Source: Bacillus_BA songklensis
Lineage (GTDB): Bacteria; Bacillota; Bacilli; Bacillales; Bacillaceae_H
DNA: 5,313 bases
Direction: 5' to 3'
Assembly: GCF_042649685.1 (NCBI RefSeq)
Contig: NZ_JBHRZT010000003.1
Coordinates: forward strand, 1 to 5,313
Shown here: positions 1 to 3,875 of the stretch, piece after piece
How positions within the stretch are numbered: position 1 is the first letter of the stretch
How the letters are laid out: every line of letters starts with the position of its first letter
Notes under the pieces: model-generated
Told to the model about the DNA's origin: nothing
What the model saw: the letters and a program-made list of their open reading frames with translations, nothing else
Database searches by the model: none
Made by a program: the position numbers and the translations under genes

Positions 1-50
1 ACGTTTCTGTTGGCTTACCCTGTAGCAAACTTCATAGAATATTCATAGCA

Positions 51-88
51 AAGACCGCCCATTACCCTAGAGTCTATAAGGCGGTCTT
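51..88. terminator. Possible bidirectional terminator hairpin after the DUF3967 gene
   Basis: AAGACCGCC (51-59) is perfectly complementary to GGCGGTCTT (80-88), a 9-bp GC-rich stem with a 20-nt loop. It lies 45 nt past the stop of the minus-strand gene at 134-718. If the window is a closed circle, it also lies between that gene and the convergent gene ending at 5274. The T-run is short on both sides (three T on the minus strand), so termination efficiency is uncertain. A weaker AGTGT/ACACT repeat sits at 5285-5299 just after the 159-residue gene. Confidence 0.45.
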
Positions 89-133
89 ATCAATATGTAC
101 GCTATATGTCTTATTCTCAAATTTCCAACACTA

Positions 134-718
134 TCACCAAAATTTCCACCATTTCTTTTTCGGTTGATTTTCTTCCTTTTGTTGATTGGCTGCTGCAATT
201 TCTTTTCTTGATTCTTGAATCTCACGAACAGCTTGTAACAACTTTTGATCTCTCTCCTCTAACTTCTGAACCAATGACTGTTGAAATTCTTGTTGTTGTT
301 TTTGTTGCTCCAGAAACCATTTTTTTAAAACTTCTTCGTGTTTTTGCATTTCCTCGGATACTCTATCAGAAACAAATTTCTCTACTTCCTGAACAGATAC
401 AAACCCTTGGTATAAATGGGATTGTTCAGATATCTGTTTAGATGTTTCAATGATCGGAGTATCTAAAAATCGAGGGAACCCTTCCTTGTCTAATAGTTCT
501 ATAATCTGCCCTGACTGTAGGTTTCGTTTATTCCTCATCTTAGCTATAAAAAGAAACACCGGTACACAATCTTTATCAATCAAGTATTTATTTTTTTCTC
601 CCTGTTTTACATTCACAAAGTCCTTATATGTTTGACAGTTACGCTTAATTGTCATTGCTGAAACTTTTACTTGCTTTGCTATTTCTTCAGCTGACAACCA
701 ACATTTTGTACTCTCCAC
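134..718 (-). CDS. DUF3967-family plasmid HTH/coiled-coil protein
   Basis: A 194-residue protein with the layout of the DUF3967 proteins common on Bacillus cereus-group plasmids. Residues 8-30 form a MerR-like helix-turn-helix (LSAEEIAKQVKVSAMTIKR). Residues 44-60 (KYLIDKDCVPVF...) match the second part of such a domain. Residues 105-180 are a long Gln/Glu/Lys-rich coiled coil carrying the signature ERDQKLLQAVREIQES, and the protein ends in a basic-aromatic tail (KKKWWKFW). The likely role, by inference, is DNA binding and oligomerisation in plasmid maintenance or gene control; no biochemical function is established as far as I know. The start is GTG, chosen because a good ribosome site (725-737) lies 6 nt before it. 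The upstream DNA and codons near 423-443 carry TGTTYAGAT boxes that could be its own targets. Family assignment is confident, function is not. Confidence 0.88.
   Translation of the reverse strand: MESTKCWLSAEEIAKQVKVSAMTIKRNCQTYKDFVNVKQGEKNKYLIDKDCVPVFLFIAKMRNKRNLQSGQIIELLDKEGFPRFLDTPIIETSKQISEQSHLYQGFVSVQEVEKFVSDRVSEEMQKHEEVLKKWFLEQQKQQQEFQQSLVQKLEERDQKLLQAVREIQESRKEIAAANQQKEENQPKKKWWKFW
423..443 (+). repeat. Paired TGTTYAGAT boxes inside the DUF3967 gene
   Basis: TGTTCAGAT (423-431) and TGTTTAGAT (435-443) are direct repeats with a 12-bp start-to-start spacing. The same box and spacing recur in the upstream control region (818-838). Here they fall within codons of the minus-strand gene. 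They could be a downstream binding site or a coincidence of codon content. Confidence 0.45.
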
Positions 719-889
719 TGTTCAGATCACCATCCTTCTAAACAACTGAACATCTAAACTAAACACCATTCAAACAACTAAACAATTCAGCTCCGGACAA
801 GGGTTCACCTCTTTTGTTGTTTAGATAACTGTTTAGATAAAAAATAAAAAAATATATTAAACATACTCCATCTGAACATCATCTAAACA
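719..889. promoter_or_regulatory. Control region of the DUF3967 gene with repeated TGTTYAGAT boxes
   Basis: Exact boxes are TGTTCAGAT 719-727, TGTTTAGAT 818-826 and 830-838, and inverted ATCTGAACA 870-878 and ATCTAAACA 881-889. Near matches lie at 736-744, 752-760 and 776-784. The two direct pairs (818/830 and 870/881, spaced 12 and 11 bp) face each other across a very AT-rich core (839-869) that is the likely promoter. Spacing of about one helical turn fits side-by-side binding on one face of the DNA. The natural candidate binder is the HTH protein encoded downstream (autoregulation, or an iteron-type maintenance site); that is inference. No clean -35/-10 pair could be assigned. Confidence 0.6.
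725..737 (-). promoter_or_regulatory. Ribosome binding site that fixes the GTG start of the DUF3967 gene
   Basis: On the minus strand this reads AAGGATGGTGATC, the full anti-16S consensus AAGGAGGTGATC with a single inserted T. It ends 6 nt before the GTG at 718-716. No ATG in the vicinity is open in this frame until residue 22, so GTG is the natural start. The box TGTTCAGAT (719-727) overlaps this site, so a protein bound there could block translation or late transcription. Confidence 0.65.
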
Positions 890-916
890 GCTTAAAACGC
901 TTTTTATTCCAATTTC

Positions 917-1031
917 CTTTTGGTGACGGAACCTGCACCCCTTAAAACCCCGAAGGCAACCCCAGAGGGCCAAAACCACCCTCTGGGGCCACCTCCGCGA
1001 TTTTACTTTAGGGGTTCTCCCTCACCAAAAG
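917..1031. other. Long imperfect foldback, candidate single-strand origin
   Basis: The 115-nt segment folds on itself. The outer stem CTTTTGGTGA (917-926) pairs with TCACCAAAAG (1022-1031). A middle stem pairs GAA plus CCCCT (929-942, with a bulge) with AGGGGTTC (1010-1017). CCGaAGG pairs with CCTcCGG-like bases around 950-956 and 992-997. The apical hairpin is CCCCAGAGGG (960-969) with CCCTCTGGGG (979-988) and a 9-nt loop. No credible coding frame is present. Large imperfect hairpins in non-coding DNA are what single-strand origins of rolling-circle plasmids look like, and the rep gene here is compatible with that replication mode. No family-specific sso motif was recognised, so this is a structural call only. 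Confidence 0.45.
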
Positions 1032-1103
1032 TTTTCTCGGCATAAATCGCTTCGTGCTCCAGCCCCAATACCTCTCTAATCCCTCAGATTTCGTTTTAAG
1101 ACG

Positions 1104-1335
1104 TTTATTTAATTACACCAATATAAAACCACCAAAACTACTAAAAACCCCTTTAAACCCTTATACAAGCTTCTTTACATTTTTTCTTCTACCCGTTCCC
1201 TTATCTTTTACTTCCATTCCTTCCTGCTCCTCTTCTCTTTCCTTACTTTCCCCTGATCTTTCTACCACTCTTCTACTCTATACACATATTCTCTTTCACT
1301 CTCTCATTCCTTCTCTTCCATCCTCACCATCCATC
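1104..1335 (+). other. G-depleted C/T-rich tract with no gene
   Basis: Between 1104 and 1335 the plus strand has only four G (1169, 1195, 1226, 1255), while C and T dominate; 1141-1337 holds about 75 C. Such a strand cannot fold on itself, and it runs straight into the heavily folded element at 1336. A plus-strand reading frame crosses it (1054-1383), but its product is a Ser/Leu/Pro/Thr/Phe-rich string explained by base composition, with no ribosome site. Known DNA of this kind includes Rho-loading sites in RNA and unstructured loading zones for replication proteins. Neither is shown here. Confidence 0.5.
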
Positions 1336-1513
1336 CCGCCCGCCAACACCCACTTACCCTTCCATTTTTGTTTGGAAAGGTAAGTGGGTTATTTACCTAT
1401 AGTCCTGCCGAACAGTCACGGCATTCCATACTTCCATTCCGTGACTGTTCGGCAGGACGGCAGGCATAGGCACACCCTAGGGCTGTAGGTGAATAACCAA
1501 TGTTGGCGGGCGG
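1336..1513 (+). other. T-shaped (three-way junction) structural element
   Basis: An outer 13-bp perfect stem pairs CCGCCCGCCAACA (1336-1348) with 1501-1513. Directly inside, hairpin 1 is 1349-1364 with 1373-1388 (16 bp, one mismatch, 8-nt loop). Arm 2 starts at the next base: 1389-1402 pairs with 1483-1496, and GTCC... at 1402-1421 pairs with 1439-1458 as a 20-bp perfect hairpin. Only 1499-1500 is unpaired at the junction. Two pairs in arm 2 (1394/1491 and 1400/1485) are T-G wobbles, which are pairs only in single-stranded plus-strand DNA or RNA, not in a double-stranded cruciform. A small GGCGC/GCGCC hairpin follows at 1512-1528. Possible roles are a replication origin arm, a partition site or a structured RNA. 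Confidence 0.7.
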
Positions 1514-1542
1514 CGCTCAATCCGCGCCATAATTCCAAAAAA

Positions 1543-1642
1543 TGTTCTATATGGTAGCAACAATTTTTTGAACAATTTATAGAACAATTAATGCAATATT
1601 TTTTACAACTTCTAATACAAAAAAGTAAATTGGATAGTAAAT
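1543..1642. repeat. AT-rich short repeats in 12-bp phase
   Basis: AACAATT occurs at 1559-1565, 1571-1577 and 1583-1589, exactly 12 bp apart. AGTAAAT occurs at 1624-1630 and 1636-1642, again 12 bp apart. TGTTCTATA (1543-1551) is inverted as TATAGAACA (1578-1586). The stretch is strongly AT-rich and non-coding, between two folded elements. Short direct repeats near one helical turn in AT-rich DNA are typical of replication-protein binding or unwinding regions, but AT-rich DNA also produces such repeats by chance. Confidence 0.4.
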
Positions 1643-1699
1643 GTGGTCAATACATCCATTTTTACACCGTTTTTATATCTATCTTCACTCGCTTGAAAA

Positions 1700-1765
1700 G
1701 TAAAAATAAATGTAAAAGGTGATCGATAGATTTATTTTTATATTTGTTTTCACATTTATTTTTAC
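1700..1765. repeat. AT-rich inverted repeat
   Basis: GTAAAAATAAATGT (1700-1713) is the exact reverse complement of 1752-1765, giving 14-bp arms around a 38-bp spacer. A third related copy, ATTTATTTTTA, sits inside the spacer near 1730-1740. No gene is credible here. It could be an AT-rich unwinding element or protein-binding repeats at the edge of the GC-rich module that follows. Confidence 0.45.
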
Positions 1766-1814
1766 ATCATTTTTCTTTTTCATTTACGCAGTTTGATTCA
1801 TTTCTTGCTTTTGG

Positions 1815-2083
1815 GGTGGAGGTTGGCCGGGGGTGTGGGGGAGACCCCCACGCTATAGCGTTACTTGTTCTCGAAAGAACACATTACTTGGAACGGATGC
1901 ACCAGCGTGTCGGCTCGTATACTGGTGCGATCAAGCCGATGACCCGGGAACTTGCTTTTGGGTTTGTCGGCTTGGCGACGCCGCGACCACGAGCCGACCG
2001 GAGAACGGTCAAGGAGGCGATAGCCAGGGTGGAGATTCCCCTGGTTTTTAGGGGAATACTACCCGGTCCTTGAGCGTTCTCCG
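1815..2083 (+). ncRNA. GC-rich folded module, possible structured RNA or replication origin
   Basis: About 59% GC (165 of 280 bases over 1811-2090) inside AT-rich surroundings. Helices in order: 1835-1841/1845-1851 with an AGA loop; palindrome CGCTATAGCG 1851-1860; GTTCT/AGAAC 1867-1880 with a CGAA loop; GCACCAG 1899-1905 with CTGGTGC 1922-1928, extended by GAT/ATC across a one-base bulge; GTCGGCT 1966-1972 with AGCCGAC 1992-1998; and the three-way junction 1999-2083. TCGGCT in the loop at 1910-1915 can pair with AGCCGA at 1934-1939, forming a pseudoknot. The reading frame across it (1744-2073) has no ribosome site and is better explained as translated structure. Candidates are a single- or double-strand origin, the published Bacillus-plasmid RNA motif, or an orphan mobile-element RNA. 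The sequence alone does not decide between them. Confidence 0.5.
1999..2083 (+). other. Three-way junction at the 3' end of the GC-rich module
   Basis: CGGAGAACGgTCAAGGA (1999-2015) pairs with 2067-2083 over 17 positions with a single G/G mismatch (2008/2074). Enclosed are GGC-GATA-GCC (2016-2025) and a second arm in which GGGT (2027-2030) pairs with ACCC (2061-2064) and ATTCCCC (2035-2041) pairs with GGGGAAT (2051-2057) around a 9-nt loop. Only three junction bases are unpaired. An alternative hairpin CCAGGG/CCCTGG (2024-2029/2039-2044) competes with the second arm, so two states are possible. Confidence 0.6.
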
Positions 2084-2150
2084 AGCGCTTATATATAGAG
2101 TGAGATAGAGAAAATACAAAAATGCAGTAATATCAAGGGTTTAAGAGACA

Positions 2151-2200
2151 TGAGGTGTGTCGTTTTTGACACACCTGTGTGTCAAAAACGACACACCTCA
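2151..2200. repeat. Near-perfect 50-bp palindrome with internal GGTGTGTC repeats
   Basis: The 24 bases at 2151-2174 are the exact reverse complement of 2177-2200, separated only by CT. Each arm is itself a smaller dyad, since GGTGTGTC (2154-2161) is mirrored by GACACACC (2168-2175) and the pattern recurs in the right arm, so one 8-bp word appears about four times in alternating orientation. It sits just beyond the rep terminator. No T-run follows it on the minus strand, and A-tracts follow on the plus strand, so it does not look like a terminator. A Rep binding site or nicking hairpin is plausible by position and symmetry. Confidence 0.65.
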
Positions 2201-2205
2201 AAATC

Positions 2206-2251
2206 AAAAAAAAAAAAAAAAAAAAAATGCAAGATAAAAATTATCCTGCAT
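2206..2251 (-). terminator. Intrinsic terminator of rep with a 22-T tail
   Basis: On the minus strand, immediately after the rep stop, ATGCAgGATAA pairs with TTATCtTGCAT (2227-2251 in plus coordinates) with one mismatch. It is followed by an unbroken run of 22 T (2206-2227; 22 A on the plus strand). This is a textbook intrinsic terminator apart from the extreme tail length. Such a homopolymer is prone to slippage and sequencing error, so its exact length is uncertain. Confidence 0.85.
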
Positions 2252-2252
2252 T

Positions 2253-2903
2253 TTAAAAAAGATAAATAGGTAATTTATGTTTTTTGCTGTTCCCTTCAAC
2301 AACAAAATTATGAAGTGATTTTTTAAAAATCTTTTTAGTAGCTTTATCTACTCCATCTTTTGGAGAACAACACATAATATTGGGATTTACAAACCAAGTT
2401 CGACTCGTACATATACGTCCATCTTCAGTTGTCATTCCAGCTTCAGCAACTGCTAATACTCCTTTTTTTAGTAAACTATTCATAACTCTAGAAACATTAG
2501 CACGTTCTTTTTTCAATTTACTTGCTAGATAGCTAGGTGTAGCAGCATTAGCATCTATTTCTTCCTCGTCACTAGATCGTTCAATTATTATATTAGTTTT
2601 AAATTCTAAATAAGGAGTGATATCAAATAAAAAAGCTTTTTCTGCTGTAGTTAGATAACCTATTTCGCATAAATAATTAATATTTTCCATAATTAGCTGC
2701 ACGAACTTCACCCCATCAGTTTTTTTCTTCCTCTTCCCGATGAAGTAACTTTCACCAGTTGCATTATGTAAAATCTCTAGAAGCATTCTTTGTTGCTCAG
2801 CTGTTAAACCGATCTCAGCTTGCCCAATTAATTCGTCCATCTGGCGTTCTCTTGCTCTTGCTTTCTTTTCTGCTTTTTCAAAATCAATAATTTTCTTACT
2901 CAC
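2253..2903 (-). CDS. rep: RepL-like winged-helix plasmid replication initiator
   Basis: A 216-residue protein with the features of the Firmicute RepL-like initiators. It has a charged N-terminal helix (1-30) and a hydrophobic helical block (66-100, KFVQLIMENINYLCEIGYL...). An acidic linker (109-118, RSSDEEEIDA) precedes a winged helix-turn-helix (121-152, ATPSYLASKL through NVSRVMNSLLKKGVL). The characteristic TWFVNPNIM strand (169-177) and a Lys-rich tail follow. By family it binds the plasmid origin and starts replication; the RepL group is generally linked to rolling-circle plasmids, although these proteins lack the usual HUH nickase motifs. The start is GTG (2903-2901), placed by the strong site AAGGAGAGG a few bases upstream. 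Its terminator follows directly. The gene could be mislabelled MarR-like by HTH searches. Role confidence is good, exact subfamily less so. Confidence 0.78.
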   Translation of the reverse strand: MSKKIIDFEKAEKKARARERQMDELIGQAEIGLTAEQQRMLLEILHNATGESYFIGKRKKKTDGVKFVQLIMENINYLCEIGYLTTAEKAFLFDITPYLEFKTNIIIERSSDEEEIDANAATPSYLASKLKKERANVSRVMNSLLKKGVLAVAEAGMTTEDGRICTSRTWFVNPNIMCCSPKDGVDKATKKIFKKSLHNFVVEGNSKKHKLPIYLF

Positions 2904-2914
2904 AAAAATTTCCT

Positions 2915-2934
2915 CTCCTTCTCTCTAGAAGGAG
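2915..2934 (-). promoter_or_regulatory. Leader hairpin that can mask the rep ribosome site
   Basis: On the minus strand CTCCTTCT (2934-2927) and AGAAGGAG (2922-2915) form an 8-bp perfect stem with a 4-nt loop. The second arm contains the rep Shine-Dalgarno AAGGAG. In the mRNA this stem would hide the ribosome site, a simple way to hold Rep synthesis low. The arms are an anti-SD/SD pair, so pairing is expected to be strong. Regulation itself is inferred. Confidence 0.6.
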
Positions 2935-2989
2935 TTAACCAACCTATGATAGAATATAAGTACATAACATTATAAGTAAGGGTTAACCC
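2931..2989 (-). promoter_or_regulatory. Probable rep promoter between two GTTAACC repeats
   Basis: A perfect -10 hexamer TATAAT lies on the minus strand at 2974-2969, giving a leader of roughly 60 nt to the rep start. No good -35 is visible at 16-18 bp (best TATCGA), so the promoter may be weak or need an activator. Two copies of GTTAACC flank it: GGAGTTAACC (2931-2940) and the palindrome GGGTTAACCC (2980-2989). These could be operator halves for feedback control by Rep; that is inference. Confidence 0.45.
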
Positions 2990-3007
2990 CTTCGATATTT
3001 GTCCTGT

Positions 3008-3044
3008 AAAAAGTCCTCGGAGTCGCCAAACTTGAGGGCTTTTT
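3008..3044 (+). terminator. Plus-strand terminator-like hairpin upstream of rep
   Basis: AAAAAGTCCTC (3008-3018) pairs with GAGGGCTTTTT (3034-3044) over 11 bp with one T-G wobble and a 15-nt loop, ending in five T. The wobble pairs only on the plus strand (it becomes A/C on the minus strand), so the plus orientation is preferred. No plus-strand gene lies upstream. It could end a short countertranscript antisense to the rep leader, or act as a leader attenuator for the histidine-rich gene. Confidence 0.5.
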
Positions 3045-3194
3045 ACTTTGTCTGTATTTCGACATTATCATAACATATTCCTGTTTAAGGAATAGGTAAT
3101 CACCTAATTTGAAGTAAAGATAAGCTCTTTCTCTAGGTATAGAGCATAGCATGTAAAAGGCTAAACATTCTTCTTCAAAAAAGTAGGTGAAAAC

Positions 3195-3506
3195 GTGAAT
3201 CCAAACGAAAATATGAATTCATACGAAAACGTAAATCCAGATACGAGAGACTATATGCACCATCATTATGGAACAGCATATATGCCATGTCCTTACTGCG
3301 GATCTCCTATGGGATACGTCCATCCTTCTTATGGAATGGCGTACCATCACCACCATCATTATGGACACCATGGATATCATCACCCTCATATTACCCAAAA
3401 ACAATCTGTATTCATTAAACAACCGCATATGGAAGATATATTTATTAAACAACCGCATAAACAACCGCATATGGAAAATGTAATGTATAAACATAAGCAC
3501 AATTAA
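3195..3506 (+). CDS. Small histidine-rich CxxC protein, possibly a spore-surface or metal-binding protein
   Basis: 103 residues, 19 of them His. Clusters are HHH (22-24), HHHHH (51-55) and HHYGHHGYHHPH-like spacing to residue 65. CPYC (32-35) could bind metal together with the His. The N-terminus is Asn-rich (NPNENMNSYENVNPD). The C-terminus is a triplicated FIKQPHME unit encoded by near-identical DNA repeats (3414-3434, 3444-3458, 3458-3476), showing recent internal duplication. There is no signal peptide or membrane helix. The start is GTG, chosen because AAGTAGGTGA (3181-3190), close to the ribosome consensus, ends 4 nt before it; the first in-frame ATG (residue 7) has no such site. Its His/Tyr/Gly bias recalls low-complexity Bacillus spore coat proteins, and CATAACATA at 3069-3077 resembles a late sporulation -10. 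The function is not established. Confidence 0.72.
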   Translation: MNPNENMNSYENVNPDTRDYMHHHYGTAYMPCPYCGSPMGYVHPSYGMAYHHHHHYGHHGYHHPHITQKQSVFIKQPHMEDIFIKQPHKQPHMENVMYKHKHN

Positions 3507-3511
3507 AAGAG

Positions 3512-3545
3512 GCCTCTATTTGCTCTCAACAGATAGAGGCTTTTA
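3512..3545 (+). terminator. Intrinsic terminator of the histidine-rich gene
   Basis: GCCTCTAT (3512-3519) pairs with ATAGAGGC (3533-3540), followed at once by TTTT. An inner TTG/CAA (3520-3522/3527-3529) extends it. The hairpin begins six bases after the stop codon, so it ends this single-gene transcript. Confidence 0.8.
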
Positions 3546-3646
3546 CTATATACCACTGTATGCATCTATCCCAACAAATGTTATCATGGTCTTACTTTCA
3601 TGAAATTAAAAACTCCCCTAAGTATTATCGAAAAAAAAGAGCATAA

Positions 3647-3718
3647 GGGATTTTTGATATCACTTACCGTGATATGCTAGGCAAAGCCTAGCGAAGCCCT
3701 GATATCACAAAAATTCCC
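3647..3718 (+). other. Branched structural element with alternative pairings
   Basis: The outer stem GGGATTTTTG (3647-3656) pairs with CAAAAATTCCC (3708-3718) with one bulged base. The next base starts hairpin 1, ATATCAC (3657-3663) with GTGATAT (3669-3675), and the next base after that starts hairpin 2, GCTAGGC-AAA-GCCTAGC (3676-3692). The 3' segment ATATCAC (3702-3708) can replace 3657-3663 as the partner of GTGATAT, giving a second fold. No gene is present. It has the same layout as the elements at 1336, 1999 and 4286 but no shared sequence. Confidence 0.55.
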
Positions 3719-3733
3719 GACGTGCCGATATAC

Positions 3734-3763
3734 TGTAGACCTAGTGTCGACATAACTTTTTTT
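3734..3763 (+). terminator. Weak terminator-like hairpin with a T7 run
   Basis: TGTaGAC (3734-3740) pairs with GTCgACA (3746-3752), with one mismatch and a 5-nt loop, followed after four bases by seven T (3757-3763). It could end a short plus-strand RNA that includes the element at 3647-3718. The stem is weak. A possible extended -10 promoter for such an RNA is TG-T-TATCAT at 3579-3587, without a convincing -35. Confidence 0.3.
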
Positions 3764-3784
3764 GATTCAAGACAAAAAATTGGA

Positions 3785-3845
3785 TACCCACAGGGTACCC
3801 GATTTAAAGGAGTTGGGCGTCCTTTAGATACCCAACCCCTTTTTT
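3785..3845 (+). terminator. Plus-strand terminator with competing upstream pairings
   Basis: AAAGGaGTTGGG (3806-3817) pairs with CCCAACcCCTTT (3831-3842), with one mismatch, and runs into six T (3840-3845). AAAGGA (3806-3811) can instead pair with TCCTTT (3820-3825), which would break the terminator. TACCC-ACA-GGGTA (3785-3797) forms a hairpin upstream, and its GGGTA can also pair with TACCC at 3829-3833. This set of exclusive pairings resembles an attenuator. On the minus strand it may also end the membrane-protein transcript, but the T-run there is poor. Confidence 0.55.
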
Positions 3846-3875
3846 GTTGACATAAGATCCGAAGTAGGAAGTAGT

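Noticed and set aside
106..441. Plus-strand open frame of 111 codons
   Set aside because: It is the antisense shadow of the DUF3967 coiled-coil region; the product is a Leu/Phe/Val-rich string with no ribosome site.
1054..1383. Plus-strand open frame of 109 codons in the C/T-rich tract
   Set aside because: Openness follows from the lack of G and A combinations needed for stops; the product is Ser/Leu/Pro/Thr-rich, there is no ribosome site, and the frame runs into a hairpin.
1856..1861. TAGCGT, the CS-6 word of ssoA-type single-strand origins
   Set aside because: It lies within the palindrome CGCTATAGCG rather than in a hairpin loop, and no RSB-like site was recognised, so a six-base match is not enough.
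1744..2073. Plus-strand open frame of 109 codons across the GC-rich module
   Set aside because: No ribosome site, and the DNA is explained by nested helices. GC-rich structured DNA often leaves long frames open. Homology search could still overturn this.
720..2200. CRISPR array or insertion sequence in the long non-coding stretch
   Set aside because: The repeats are short, variably spaced or palindromic rather than regular repeat-spacer units, and there is no transposase fragment or target-site duplication.
2970..3152. Minus-strand open frame of 60 codons upstream of rep
   Set aside because: No ribosome site; it crosses the terminator-like hairpin at 3008-3044 and overlaps the probable rep promoter.
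3219..3500. Open frames on the other strand or frame of the histidine-rich gene
   Set aside because: Met/His/Ile-biased shadows of the CAT/CAC repeats; the plus-strand gene has the ribosome site and terminator.
3847..3852. Perfect TTGACA as a plus-strand -35 box
   Set aside because: No -10 hexamer lies 16-18 bp downstream, and the next plus-strand gene is almost 1 kb away.
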